Below, piece by piece: positions 27,876 to 36,700 of a DNA stretch of 64,000 nt. Positions within the stretch are counted from its first letter, which is position 1. Each line of letters starts with the position of its first letter. Position numbers and translations under genes: made by a program. The notes under the pieces were generated by a model. The model made no database searches. It was not told the origin of the DNA and saw only the letters and a list, made by a program, of their open reading frames with translations. The stretch comes from Flavobacteriaceae bacterium D16 (GTDB lineage: Bacteria; Bacteroidota; Bacteroidia; Flavobacteriales; Flavobacteriaceae): positions 1 to 64,000 of the forward strand of contig JAJTJC010000035.1 of the NCBI GenBank assembly GCA_021295155.1. Direction: 5' to 3'.

Positions 27876-28184
27876 ATGATTCCGAAAAGTTTTGACGCAT
27901 TCGTACAAAGCCTTAAAGCAGACAAACCAGAGGTGCTCTGGCCGGAAGCCCTTAAGGCGCTGTGGTATGATGGTAAAGATAATTGGGAAATGGCCCATAA
28001 TATAGCCCAGGATATACCCTCAATACATGGTTATTGGATACATGCTTATTTGCATCGCAAAGAAGGCGACAAATGGAATGCAGGCTACTGGTATACCAGG
28101 GCCAATAGGGAATTTCCGTTGGTTAGTCTTGAAGCAGAATTTCTGGAATTGGTTGGGGAAGTTATTTCAACAGCTACAAATTAG
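27876..28184 (+). CDS. Small conserved hypothetical protein
   Basis: 102 residues, soluble, no signal peptide. The sequence has a helical, Trp-rich character with WPEALKALWYDGKDNWEMAH and the later IHAYLHRKEGD and NAGYWYTRA segments, which look like two TPR-type helical hairpins. I recall similar small proteins in many bacterial genomes without an assigned role. The coding sequence ends directly against the stop of the convergent DUF6090-like gene. Confidence 0.7.
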   Translation: MIPKSFDAFVQSLKADKPEVLWPEALKALWYDGKDNWEMAHNIAQDIPSIHGYWIHAYLHRKEGDKWNAGYWYTRANREFPLVSLEAEFLELVGEVISTATN

Positions 28185-28895
28185 TTATTTGCCCTTTTTG
28201 ATTTCTTCCTCTACTTCCTTTATCAAAAGATCGATCTCCTCAATGGCCGCTCTGTAAATTACATCCTTTTCCTCCATGACTCTCTGGAGCAATACAAGGA
28301 TGTTTTGAAACTCATAAGAATACAAGATTTCAGAAGATATGGGCTGCTTCTTTATAAAATTGAAATTATTGGCTGCCCAGCTCGAAACAAAATCAAGGAT
28401 TACATCCCAATGGATATTTTCCATACGGTTCATATACTGATACCGCCATTCAATGCCTCGAATTCCCTTAATAATGTCTGTATTTTCCAGGAGCTTTATA
28501 TCACCGCTATTGACCAGTGTTTCATAGATGTTACCAGATTGGTCAAAATCTGAGTATTCAAACAATCCCGGAACCGTTGCAATTAAGGTATCCTGTTGAC
28601 TTCGATCACCTTGAGTACTGACTTCGAGGGCATATTTAAAAATGCCCAGGTACCGGCCATTGTGTTCAACCTGGCCGTTGATAACTCGGCGCTGCTGTTC
28701 AAGATCCCCTTTTAGGTTATTGTAATATTTCAGTTCTTCAACCCTATTTAAGCGTTGATCATTCCATTTGTCTACCTGGAAAGCCAGAAGGATACCGATC
28801 ATAACCAACAGGATCTCACCAAGGGCATAAAGCAAATATTTGCTGAATTTCCCTTCACGGAGTAGATTTTGTCTGAGGTTTCTAAAGAATTTCAT
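28185..28895 (-). CDS. DUF6090-like membrane protein
   Basis: A 236-residue protein with the characteristic start MKFFRNLRQNLLREGKFSKY, one transmembrane helix (about 22-42, YALGEILLVMIGILLAFQV) followed by DKWNDQR, and then a long helical C-terminal domain. This N-terminal pattern fits the flavobacterial DUF6090 family, which is usually present in many copies per genome. Function unknown. It is convergent with the small hypothetical gene, with no bases between stops. Confidence 0.8.
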   Translation of the reverse strand: MKFFRNLRQNLLREGKFSKYLLYALGEILLVMIGILLAFQVDKWNDQRLNRVEELKYYNNLKGDLEQQRRVINGQVEHNGRYLGIFKYALEVSTQGDRSQQDTLIATVPGLFEYSDFDQSGNIYETLVNSGDIKLLENTDIIKGIRGIEWRYQYMNRMENIHWDVILDFVSSWAANNFNFIKKQPISSEILYSYEFQNILVLLQRVMEEKDVIYRAAIEEIDLLIKEVEEEIKKGK

Positions 28896-28941
28896 GCTAA
28901 AAAAGGCAAACTTGTTTCACGCCATTTTATTTCCTGAGGAA

Positions 28942-29952
28942 TCAGTTCATTTTTAACACAATTCTGTACCTGGCTTTTCCTGCCTCCAGGTGTGCCATGG
29001 CCTCGTTCACCTTAGCTAAAGGAAATTCCTCAACAATAGGATAGATGTCATGGCGAACGCAAAAATCCATCATGGTTGCCGTTAGTGCCGGGCTTCCAAG
29101 CGGACTTCCCGCCACGGATTTTTCACCCATAATCAGTGAAAATGCTGGAATAGCCATGGGCTCCAATACAGCCCCTACATTATGCAATCGCCCTTTTGGG
29201 GCAAGGGCACCCAGATAGGCATCCCAATCTAAAGTAACATTGGTGGTGTTCAGTATGAAATTCAGACTGCCAGCTATGGAATTCAATTCTTCGGGGTCGC
29301 GTGAATTGACCACCTTAGTGGCACCCATTTCCAGTATTTGTTGTTTTTTATCTGGATTTGAACTGAAGGCAATCACTTCGCAGCCCCACTTATTAAGGAA
29401 TTTAAGGGCCATATGACCCAGGCCGCCAATACCTATAACGCCAACTTTGTCCGTAGGTTGTACTTCTCCCAGGATAATGGGGTTAAATACGGTAATTCCG
29501 CCACAAAATAAGGGGCCTGCTTTTTGCAAATCGACACCTTCAGGCAGGGGTATAGTCCATGACCAGTGTGCCCTGACCTGATCTGCAAATCCACCGTGCC
29601 TGCCCACTATGGTTCCCTCAACAGAACCGCATAAATGATGATCCCCTCCCATGCATTGTGCACAATGCATGCAAGAGGCAGAATTCCATCCCAATCCAAC
29701 CAGGTCTCCAACGGAAATTGACTTTACCTCTTTCCCAATGGCAATTACTTCACCAACTACTTCGTGGCCGGGCACAAAGGGAAATTGTGTCATTCCCCAT
29801 TCGTTATTTAACATGCTCAGGTCAGAATGACATATACCACAATAGTGGACCTTGATATCTACCTCTTCGGATCCAAGTGGGCCCAGTTTGTAGGTAAAAG
29901 GTTTTAGTTCAGCTCCGGCTGATTCTGCTGCAAAGGCGTTTACGGTACTCAT
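28942..29952 (-). CDS. Zinc-dependent NAD(P) alcohol dehydrogenase
   Basis: A 336-residue medium-chain dehydrogenase, cinnamyl-alcohol/YahK-like. Catalytic zinc ligands are Cys38 in GICHSDL and His63-Glu64 in PGHEVVG. The structural zinc cysteines are C94, C97, C100 and C108. The Rossmann motif GIGGLGHMALKF marks the cofactor domain. It probably reduces aldehydes with NADPH, and the physiological substrate is unknown. Stands alone, with 150 bases of gap to the nucleotidase. Confidence 0.92.
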   Translation of the reverse strand: MSTVNAFAAESAGAELKPFTYKLGPLGSEEVDIKVHYCGICHSDLSMLNNEWGMTQFPFVPGHEVVGEVIAIGKEVKSISVGDLVGLGWNSASCMHCAQCMGGDHHLCGSVEGTIVGRHGGFADQVRAHWSWTIPLPEGVDLQKAGPLFCGGITVFNPIILGEVQPTDKVGVIGIGGLGHMALKFLNKWGCEVIAFSSNPDKKQQILEMGATKVVNSRDPEELNSIAGSLNFILNTTNVTLDWDAYLGALAPKGRLHNVGAVLEPMAIPAFSLIMGEKSVAGSPLGSPALTATMMDFCVRHDIYPIVEEFPLAKVNEAMAHLEAGKARYRIVLKMN

Positions 29953-30104
29953 GTTACAAAATGTTTGTTTCTGATTTAAAGATACAGGTTAATTACCTAA
30001 ATAGCATGGCCTTGAAGTATGCAATTCGGGAAAGCAGGAAATTGCCTGTTCAGGCCATTGTCAGTATCATATGCGGCAAATAAAAAACGTTTAACGGGGT
30101 CAGT

Positions 30105-31016
30105 CTAAACGGAAATGCTGACTCCGTCTGATTTCATTTGATTTCTGGAATCAAAGTAAAAATCAAGCCTGCCAAGATATAACCCATAGCAGCCAACCTG
30201 GTTGATCAGGACGTTCTGGTCCCGCCTGTTTGGTCTGATGATAGGTCTTTCAAGGAAGGTATGCGTATGTCCGCCAATGATAAGATCAATGTTATCTGTC
30301 TGCGAAGCCAGTAAAACGTCACTTGGGATATTGGGATTGCGGTATTCATGCCCTAAATGTGAAAGTGCAATGACTAGCTGGCAACCCTCTTCTTCTCTCA
30401 AAATCCTGCTCATATCCTGTGCGGTTTCAACAGGATCGAGGTAAATGGTTTCCTTATACAGTTCCGGTAAAACTAATCCTCTCAAAGAGATGCCCAATCC
30501 GAAGATCCCTACTTTAATCCCATCGAGAGTCTTTATAGTGTATGGCTTAACGTAGCCATCCATTACGGTATTCTTAAAATCGTAATTGGCAGAAATCAAT
30601 TGGAAATCAGCATATGGCATTTGAGCTAGAAGGCCATCTATACCATTGTCAAAATCATGATTACCTATAGTAGCCACGTCGTAGCCCATTTTGCTCATGA
30701 GACGGAATTCGAGCTCACCCCCGTAGAAATTGAAATATGGGGTTCCCTGAAAGATGTCCCCGGCATCGAGTAATAAGGTGTTGGGATTTTCGCTTCGTAT
30801 TTGTTCCACAAGTGCAGCTCTGCGGGCAACCCCTCCCATATTGGCTGATCTGGCATGATCTGCCGGAAAAGGATCTATGTGGCTGTGCACATCATTGGTA
30901 TGGAGGATGGTTATGTGTTTTTGCTGATTCATAGTACAGCCTCCCAGGGCCAGTCCTCCAGAAGCCAATAGCGCAGATCCTGCTGCCGTTTTACCTACAA
31001 ATTCACGTCTGTCCAT
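30105..31016 (-). CDS. Metallophosphatase half of a split 5'-nucleotidase
   Basis: 303 residues matching the N-terminal catalytic domain of UshA-type 5'-nucleotidases. Metal ligands are visible as NDVHSH (Asp42, His44), DAGDIFQG (Asp87), GNHDFDNG (Asn119, His120) and IGGHTHTF near 250. The N-terminus has twin arginines (RREF) and a lipobox-like LALGGC with Cys27, so export may be by Tat with lipidation. The C-terminal substrate-binding domain is missing here but is encoded by the immediately upstream gene, which overlaps it by 22 bases. Confidence 0.9.
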   Translation of the reverse strand: MDRREFVGKTAAGSALLASGGLALGGCTMNQQKHITILHTNDVHSHIDPFPADHARSANMGGVARRAALVEQIRSENPNTLLLDAGDIFQGTPYFNFYGGELEFRLMSKMGYDVATIGNHDFDNGIDGLLAQMPYADFQLISANYDFKNTVMDGYVKPYTIKTLDGIKVGIFGLGISLRGLVLPELYKETIYLDPVETAQDMSRILREEEGCQLVIALSHLGHEYRNPNIPSDVLLASQTDNIDLIIGGHTHTFLERPIIRPNRRDQNVLINQVGCYGLYLGRLDFYFDSRNQMKSDGVSISV

Positions 31017-31780
31017 CTATTTACTTTTCTAAAACGATTATCTACAACAGGTTGGAGGGTATCTACTTTTTTGAAATAGTCGATCATGGCATTCCGTATC
31101 TTGTAATCCAGCAGAAAGGTAGTATCCGCATCCTTGAAAAAGCCCATGTCATCTCCGCCTTTTACCAGATAATCCGACGTGGCTACATAGTATTTCCTGT
31201 TCTCATTAAATGGCCTTCCCTGAACATGAACGTACTGTAGCGTATTGTCAGCATCCAGCAGGATTTCCATTCCTGAAATAGGATGCGCCCTTCCTGAACG
31301 AATCAAAAATCGCACAAGCGCTCTAACACTTTGGCCATCTAGTTGGGTTACCGCTATTTGATTTTCAAATGGCATAATTTCATAGGCAGTCCTTGCCGTG
31401 ACGGCACCGGGGCTAATAACACTTCTGATTCCTCCATGATTCAGGACTACAAAGTCGATTTGGTTACCAGTGCGTTTTTGGAAAATAGGATTTGCCTGTT
31501 CGAATACGATGTCCGCCATAAGATTGCCAGCCGTCGTATTCAATTTTCCATCGGATTTTGTGATGGGGTAAGGAGCATAGGCCAGCGTGCTGTCCAAAAC
31601 CTGATTAACCCTGTTGCGGTAAGGAAGGATAAACTGCTCAAGAGAGTCTGCAGCCTTAATTGAATTGTCTATAGGCAGCCTTTCCCCACTTATAGACCGC
31701 AACTTAAGCTGCCTTTCCTGACAGCTGGAGAACAAACAAATTGTTATAAATACAACAAAAAGTTTGGTATATAAATTCAT
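30995..31780 (-). CDS. 5'-nucleotidase C-terminal domain lipoprotein
   Basis: 261 residues from the ATG at 31780. The signal peptide ends in lipobox LFSSC (Cys20). The body matches the 5'-nucleotidase C-terminal domain: GNLMADIVFEQ, DFVVLNHGGIRSVISPGAVTARTAYEIMPFEN and ATSDYLVKGGDDM, with the nucleotide-stacking region of UshA. It carries no catalytic metal site and presumably works with the overlapping downstream metallophosphatase. An upstream in-frame ATG would add 39 non-signal residues and is unlikely. Confidence 0.88.
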   Translation of the reverse strand: MNLYTKLFVVFITICLFSSCQERQLKLRSISGERLPIDNSIKAADSLEQFILPYRNRVNQVLDSTLAYAPYPITKSDGKLNTTAGNLMADIVFEQANPIFQKRTGNQIDFVVLNHGGIRSVISPGAVTARTAYEIMPFENQIAVTQLDGQSVRALVRFLIRSGRAHPISGMEILLDADNTLQYVHVQGRPFNENRKYYVATSDYLVKGGDDMGFFKDADTTFLLDYKIRNAMIDYFKKVDTLQPVVDNRFRKVNRWTDVNL

Positions 31781-31821
31781 TTGCCTTTTTATCTTCGCGT
31801 TAGAAATGCCCTGATAATGGT

Positions 31822-31846
31822 TACCTTTGTGAGAAATCCAAAGATA
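31822..31846. promoter_or_regulatory. Divergent promoter elements
   Basis: On the plus strand TACCTTTG (31822-31829) precedes the DUF6913-like gene at 31848. On the minus strand TATCTTTG (31846-31839) precedes the nucleotidase gene at 31780. Both match TAnnTTTG, and the two lie within 25 bases, so the two transcription units may share and compete for this site. Confidence 0.45.
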
Positions 31847-31847
31847 C

Positions 31848-32387
31848 ATGTTTTTCAAGGGACTAAAAGACAGATTCAAACATAAATCTGCCCTCAAATA
31901 TATGCGGGAAGAGTTGGAGAATCCGCCACGTCCCTCGAGTAGAAAAAACGGTATTCAATTATTAGGGGTTATTGTTGATCTGGATAAGTTTCCCAGTGCA
32001 GAATCTTTCGAAGAGTTCGTAGAAGTCTTCGGATTACATCCTAACGCAGTAAAGATCATTGGCTATAAAAGCTATTATGATACCAATTCGCCCTACGCTA
32101 CTCCTATCTTTTCAGATAAGGATCTGGGATGGAATGGCGCCATAGATAATAGTTATGTCCAGGAGTTCTTAAGCAGGGAATTCGATGTGTTGATCAACTA
32201 TTACTCAGAAAAAAACCTGATGATGCAATTAATGACAGTAAAAACCCGGGCGCGGATAAAAGTAGGTTTTGCTGCTGTGGATAAAACCTTTAACGATCTT
32301 ATTCTGGATTGTTCCATTAAGGATTTTGATTTGTTCAAGAATGAAGTCAGGAAATACCTGAATGTATTAAATGAGTTACCGGCATGA
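31848..32387 (+). CDS. DUF6913-like protein
   Basis: A 179-residue soluble protein without signal peptide, starting MFFKGLKDRFKHKSALKYM. It has a mixed alpha/beta pattern: GVIVDLDKF strand, NAVKIIGYKSY, DVLINYYSEKNLMMQLM and KVGFAAVDKTFNDLILDC. I assign it to DUF6913 from this pattern and from its usual place in front of dapA in flavobacteria. Function unknown. Its last codons overlap dapA by four bases (ATGA). Confidence 0.75.
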   Translation: MFFKGLKDRFKHKSALKYMREELENPPRPSSRKNGIQLLGVIVDLDKFPSAESFEEFVEVFGLHPNAVKIIGYKSYYDTNSPYATPIFSDKDLGWNGAIDNSYVQEFLSREFDVLINYYSEKNLMMQLMTVKTRARIKVGFAAVDKTFNDLILDCSIKDFDLFKNEVRKYLNVLNELPA

Positions 32388-33274
32388 GGCAGTTAACAGG
32401 AACCGGGGTAGCGCTGGTTACCCCTTTTACGGATCAGTTGACACTAGATCTGGAGGCCCTTAGAAGGGTGGTGAGACACTGTATTGGAGGGGGTATAGAT
32501 TATCTGGTTGTATTAGGGACTACCGGAGAATCTGTGACGCTTGACAAGCAAGAGAAAAATGCAGTAATACAAACCGTTGTTCAGGAGAATAATGGTGCAC
32601 TGCCCCTGGTTTTGGGAATGGGAGGCAATAACACAATGGCGCTGGTTAAAGAACTGCAAGAGTCAGATCTCGAACCTTTTGAAGCCTTGTTATCGGTATC
32701 TCCTTATTACAATAAACCTACCCAGGAGGGCATCTACCAGCATTATCGCGCTTTGGCAAAGGCAAGTAGCAAACCTCTTATTCTGTACAACGTTCCCGGA
32801 CGAACAGGAAGTAATATTCTTCCTGAAACAACACTGCGTCTTGCACGGGATTTTGATAATATCATCGGGGTTAAAGAAGCCTCCGGGGATATGAAGCAAA
32901 TACAACAAATACTTCAGGATAAACCTAAAGATTTTATAGTTCTTTCTGGAGATGATACTACCGCAAGAGAAACTGCAGCCCATGGAGGTCATGGAGTTAT
33001 TTCCGTTCTAGCTCAGGCACTTCCGGAACATTTTTCTTCGATGATGAACGCCGCTTTACAAGGAGATCAGGAAAAGGCAAAAACGCAGGAAAAGCAACTC
33101 CTGGAAGCTATGGATCTTATTTTTCAGGAAGGAAATCCCTGCGGCATCAAGGCGATGTTTGAAATTTTGGGTATTTGTAATGCCGGTGTAAGGCTCCCAC
33201 TTGTGGAGGCCTCTACTGCCTTAAAAGCCCGGATAGCAGGCTGTGTGAGGACTCTGGAGCAGATTCAGGCCTGA
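32384..33274 (+). CDS. dapA: 4-hydroxy-tetrahydrodipicolinate synthase
   Basis: A 296-residue DapA TIM barrel that condenses pyruvate with aspartate semialdehyde in lysine/DAP synthesis. Schiff-base lysine Lys164 is in IGVKEASGD, the proton-relay Tyr135 is in ILYNVPGRTG, and the Thr46-Thr47 pair is in GTTGES. It is translationally coupled to the DUF6913-like gene and followed 105 bases later by bamD, which has its own promoter. Confidence 0.95.
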   Translation: MRQLTGTGVALVTPFTDQLTLDLEALRRVVRHCIGGGIDYLVVLGTTGESVTLDKQEKNAVIQTVVQENNGALPLVLGMGGNNTMALVKELQESDLEPFEALLSVSPYYNKPTQEGIYQHYRALAKASSKPLILYNVPGRTGSNILPETTLRLARDFDNIIGVKEASGDMKQIQQILQDKPKDFIVLSGDDTTARETAAHGGHGVISVLAQALPEHFSSMMNAALQGDQEKAKTQEKQLLEAMDLIFQEGNPCGIKAMFEILGICNAGVRLPLVEASTALKARIAGCVRTLEQIQA

Positions 33275-33344
33275 GTAGTTAAAACTTCCATAAAGTTATA
33301 GAGGCTATTCCCCAGGATAACTACCTTAGGATCAATTAAATTAT

Positions 33345-33374
33345 TTTGTATTCCGGCTGTAATCCCTAATTTTG
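33345..33374 (+). promoter_or_regulatory. Promoter for bamD
   Basis: TTTG (33345-33348), 18-base spacer, TAATTTTG (33367-33374): the best match to the Bacteroidota promoter consensus in the window. It ends four bases before the ATG at 33379, predicting an almost leaderless mRNA. Confidence 0.65.
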
Positions 33375-33378
33375 CAAA

Positions 33379-34221
33379 ATGTTTTCTAAATTGATACGAC
33401 CACTTTACGTTTTATTGGGTTTTCTACTCCTGGTCTCCTGTAATGAATACCAGAAGGTTTTAAAGAACGAAGATATTAAAGCCAAATATGATCTTGCAGA
33501 GAAGCTATATAATGAAGGCGACTACAAACGGGCTAACCGTTTGTTCGAACAAATAGCTCCCAGGTATGTAGGTAAACCTCAGGGTGAAAGGGTTCAATTT
33601 TTCCTTGCGGACAGCTACTTTCGGATCAAGGATTTCAATTTCGCCGGTTACCAGTTCGAGCGTTTTGTAAAATCATACCCTAAAAGTGATAAAGCTGCAG
33701 AAGCTTCATTTTTAGGCGCCAAAAGTTATTATAACCTTTCACCCAGATATTCCCTCGATCAGACGGATACTGATAAGGCCCTAGTCAAACTGCAGGCATT
33801 TATCAATTCTTACCCTGATTCGGAATATTTGCAGGAAGCGAATTCCATGGCGCGGGAATTGACCACAAAGAAGGAAAAGAAAGCCTATGAAATTGCCAAG
33901 CAATTTACCAAATTGGGAAAATCATATTTTCTGGATTACAATATTTCTGCGATTGCTGCCCTTGATAATTTTATCTCGGACAATCCGGGATCTGTATTCA
34001 GGGAAGATGCTTTCTTTAACAAAATACAGGCTACCAGCATTCTCGCCTTTAACAGTACTGATGATAAAAAGAAAGAACGACTGGAAGATGCAATGGCAGC
34101 TTATGAGACACTAATCAGGTACTACCCTGATACTAAATACATGAAGGAAGCCCAAGACTTTGCTGAAAGGATTAGGGAAGAATTAGAACCATTTACAGAA
34201 CAAGTTAACCCGACAAAATGA
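33379..34221 (+). CDS. bamD: Outer membrane assembly lipoprotein BamD
   Basis: A 280-residue lipoprotein with lipobox LLVSC (Cys21), followed by tetratricopeptide-like helices, for example AEKLYNEGDYKRANRLFEQIAPRY and the FERFVKSYPKSDKAAEASFLGAKSYY segment. This is the YfiO/BamD arrangement. It is part of the BAM complex that inserts outer-membrane barrels. Its stop overlaps the rpoZ start by four bases, the usual flavobacterial bamD-rpoZ-coaBC order. Confidence 0.92.
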   Translation: MFSKLIRPLYVLLGFLLLVSCNEYQKVLKNEDIKAKYDLAEKLYNEGDYKRANRLFEQIAPRYVGKPQGERVQFFLADSYFRIKDFNFAGYQFERFVKSYPKSDKAAEASFLGAKSYYNLSPRYSLDQTDTDKALVKLQAFINSYPDSEYLQEANSMARELTTKKEKKAYEIAKQFTKLGKSYFLDYNISAIAALDNFISDNPGSVFREDAFFNKIQATSILAFNSTDDKKKERLEDAMAAYETLIRYYPDTKYMKEAQDFAERIREELEPFTEQVNPTK

Positions 34222-34553
34222 GCATGAAGGATCTGAAAACAACTAAAGCACCCGTTTCTACTGTTACCTATAACAGGAACGAATTTGACGCACAAACAGA
34301 CAATATTTATGAGGCAATATCAATAACAGCCAAAAGAGCTGTTCAGATAAATGCCGAAATTAAGAAAGAACTTCTTGAGAAACTTGAGGAATTTGCTACC
34401 TACAGTGACAGCTTGGAAGAAGTTTTTGAAAATAAAGAACAGATTGAAGTATCTAAATTCTATGAGAAATTGCCTAAGCCACACGCTCTGGCAATATTAG
34501 AATGGTTAGAGGATAAAATATACCACAGGAATACGGAGAAAGACGGAGAATAG
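34218..34553 (+). CDS. rpoZ: RNA polymerase omega subunit (Bacteroidota type)
   Basis: 111 residues, longer than E. coli omega and typical of the Bacteroidota form. The core segment NIYEAISITAKRAVQINAEIKKELLEKLEEF corresponds to the omega helix that carries the KRARQL-like motif (here AKRAVQI). The C-terminal part is acidic. The position between bamD and coaBC supports the call. It aids assembly of RNA polymerase. Confidence 0.85.
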   Translation: MSMKDLKTTKAPVSTVTYNRNEFDAQTDNIYEAISITAKRAVQINAEIKKELLEKLEEFATYSDSLEEVFENKEQIEVSKFYEKLPKPHALAILEWLEDKIYHRNTEKDGE

Positions 34554-34554
34554 C

Positions 34555-35760
34555 ATGTTAGGCGGCAAAAAAATCCTGTTGGGTATTACCGGGGGTATTG
34601 CTGCCTACAAGATCACTTTTCTTGTCCGTTTATTTATTAAAGCCGGCGCCGAGGTTCGTGTAATTATGACCCCAAGCGCCGGCGATTTTGTTTCCCCCCT
34701 TACCTTGGCAACCTTGTCCAAGAATAAAGTGCTCATCGATTTTGTCAATAAAGAGGAGCATAGTGTGGATTGGAACAATCACGTAGATATTGGACTTTGG
34801 GCAGATCTCATGCTGATAGCGCCTGCGACGGCCAATACACTCTCAAAAATGGCTGGTGGAACCTGCGATAATTTATTACTGGCTGCTTATCTGTCGGCAA
34901 AATGTCCGGTATTTTTTGCTCCAGCTATGGATCTCGATATGTATCGTCACCCAAGTACGCGAAATACCTTTGAAACACTGCAATCTTTTGGGAATATCAT
35001 GATCCCTGCCGGAAGCGGAGAATTGGCAAGCGGACTACATGGAGAAGGGAGAATGGCCGAACCAGAAGACATACTTGACTTTATAACCAACTATTTACAA
35101 AAAGGACAGCCGTTGACAGGCAAAAAAGTGCTTATTACCGCTGGTCCTACCTACGAAGCAATAGATCCTGTGCGTTTTGTTGGCAATCACTCCACAGGTC
35201 GTATGGGGTTCGAGCTTGCTAAAACGGCAGCCGATCTGGGGGCTGAGGTAATTCTGATTTCCGGGCCTACGCATTTACAGCTTGATCATTCTGGTATTAC
35301 CAGGATATCTGTTGTTTCTGCCGAGGAGATGTACCAGGCAGCACTGGAACATTATAACCTGGTTGATGTGGCTATAGGTGCAGCTGCCGTGGCCGATTTT
35401 CGTCCTAAAACAACATCGGATAAAAAAATCAAAAAGAATGGCGGCGGTTTAAATATTGAAATGGTGCCAAACCCAGACATATTGCAAGCCTTGGGTGGCC
35501 AGAAAACAAACCAGTATTTGGTGGGGTTTGCGCTGGAAACAAATGACGAACTGGCCAATGCTAAGGCAAAAATTGCCAAAAAGAACCTGGATGCCATTGT
35601 ATTGAACTCATTGCGGGATGCAGGAGCTGGATTTGGAGGCGATACCAATAAAATCACCTATATAGATAAGAATTTCAACCAAAAAGCGTTTGAACTTAAA
35701 ACCAAGGCTGAAGTTGCCCTGGATATCTGGAACGAAATTCTCAATGGGCTCCATGCGTAA
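34555..35760 (+). CDS. coaBC: Bifunctional phosphopantothenoylcysteine decarboxylase/synthetase
   Basis: A 401-residue CoA biosynthesis enzyme. The CoaC flavin domain (about 1-180) begins LLGITGGIAAYK and contains the NNHVDIGLWAD catalytic His region and AGGTCDNLLLAA with the active-site Cys. The CoaB domain (about 185-401) shows TAGPTYEAIDPVRFVGNHSTG and the lysine segment in DKKIKKNGG. Its end overlaps the DUF4835-like gene by a few bases. coaE lies later in the window. Confidence 0.95.
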   Translation: MLGGKKILLGITGGIAAYKITFLVRLFIKAGAEVRVIMTPSAGDFVSPLTLATLSKNKVLIDFVNKEEHSVDWNNHVDIGLWADLMLIAPATANTLSKMAGGTCDNLLLAAYLSAKCPVFFAPAMDLDMYRHPSTRNTFETLQSFGNIMIPAGSGELASGLHGEGRMAEPEDILDFITNYLQKGQPLTGKKVLITAGPTYEAIDPVRFVGNHSTGRMGFELAKTAADLGAEVILISGPTHLQLDHSGITRISVVSAEEMYQAALEHYNLVDVAIGAAAVADFRPKTTSDKKIKKNGGGLNIEMVPNPDILQALGGQKTNQYLVGFALETNDELANAKAKIAKKNLDAIVLNSLRDAGAGFGGDTNKITYIDKNFNQKAFELKTKAEVALDIWNEILNGLHA

Positions 35761-36643
35761 GACTTTACTTTTAATCGCATTTCTTTATTCATTCCTGGGA
35801 TGGTCACAGGAACTTAACTGTACCATTACAGTCAATTCCGATCAGGTAAGCCAGACAAATCAACAAATATTTCAGACTCTGGAGCGGTCACTGAACGATT
35901 TTGTCAATAAAACCAAGTGGACCAACCGTGTTTACCGGGAAAATGAAAAAGTGAACTGCCGTATGTTCATTACCGTTACCCAATTTGAAAACAACAACTT
36001 TGCCGCGAACATCCAGATTCAATCCTCCAGGCCGGTTTTCAATACCTCTTACGAAACCCCTATCTTTAATTATAAGGATAACGATTTCAATTTCAGTTAT
36101 ATAGAGTTTCAACCGCTGGTGTACAATGAGAATGTCTTCGAATCAAATCTCATTGCTGTAATGGCCTATTACGCCTATATCATTCTGGGGTTAGATGCCG
36201 ATACTTTTGCTCTTGAGGGTGGAACAGACTTGTTTAAAAAGGCTCAACAGGTAGTGACTCAGGCTCAGGGGTCGAATTTCGCCGGGTGGAGCCAGTCGGC
36301 CACCTCCAACAGGACTCGCTTTGTATTAATCGATAATTTATTGTCGAACACATTCCGGGAATATCGCATTGCTATGTACAACTACCATCGAAAGGGGCTT
36401 GATATATTGGGAGATAATAACAGCACCGGCAAACAGGTTATTTCAGGTTCTATGCGCCTCTTTGAGACCCTAATCAAAAGGCGTCCCAATGCTTTCCTTA
36501 TCCAAACCTTCTTTGATGCCAAAGCGGAGGAAATACGAAATATCTTTTCAGATGGTCCTAAAGTAGACATTGTTTCCCTCAAGGAGACCCTGAACCGCGT
36601 GGCACCCTTTTACGCTTCTACCTGGAACGAAATTAAATACTAG
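35753..36643 (+). CDS. DUF4835-like secreted protein
   Basis: 296 residues from the ATG at 35753 (an ATG three codons earlier at 35744 is also possible). A signal peptide of about 18 residues ends at GWSQE. The mature part begins LNCTITVNSDQV and contains paired aromatic strands. This matches the DUF4835 family found next to coaBC and recN in Bacteroidota, possibly an envelope protein. The start lies inside the coaBC 3' end, which indicates translational coupling. No catalytic motif seen. Confidence 0.8.
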   Translation: MRKTLLLIAFLYSFLGWSQELNCTITVNSDQVSQTNQQIFQTLERSLNDFVNKTKWTNRVYRENEKVNCRMFITVTQFENNNFAANIQIQSSRPVFNTSYETPIFNYKDNDFNFSYIEFQPLVYNENVFESNLIAVMAYYAYIILGLDADTFALEGGTDLFKKAQQVVTQAQGSNFAGWSQSATSNRTRFVLIDNLLSNTFREYRIAMYNYHRKGLDILGDNNSTGKQVISGSMRLFETLIKRRPNAFLIQTFFDAKAEEIRNIFSDGPKVDIVSLKETLNRVAPFYASTWNEIKY

Positions 36644-36700
36644 TAGTTATCCCTAAACAAGGTGATTCTTTTATCTTTACAATCTGTAAAGTAAACCGCC

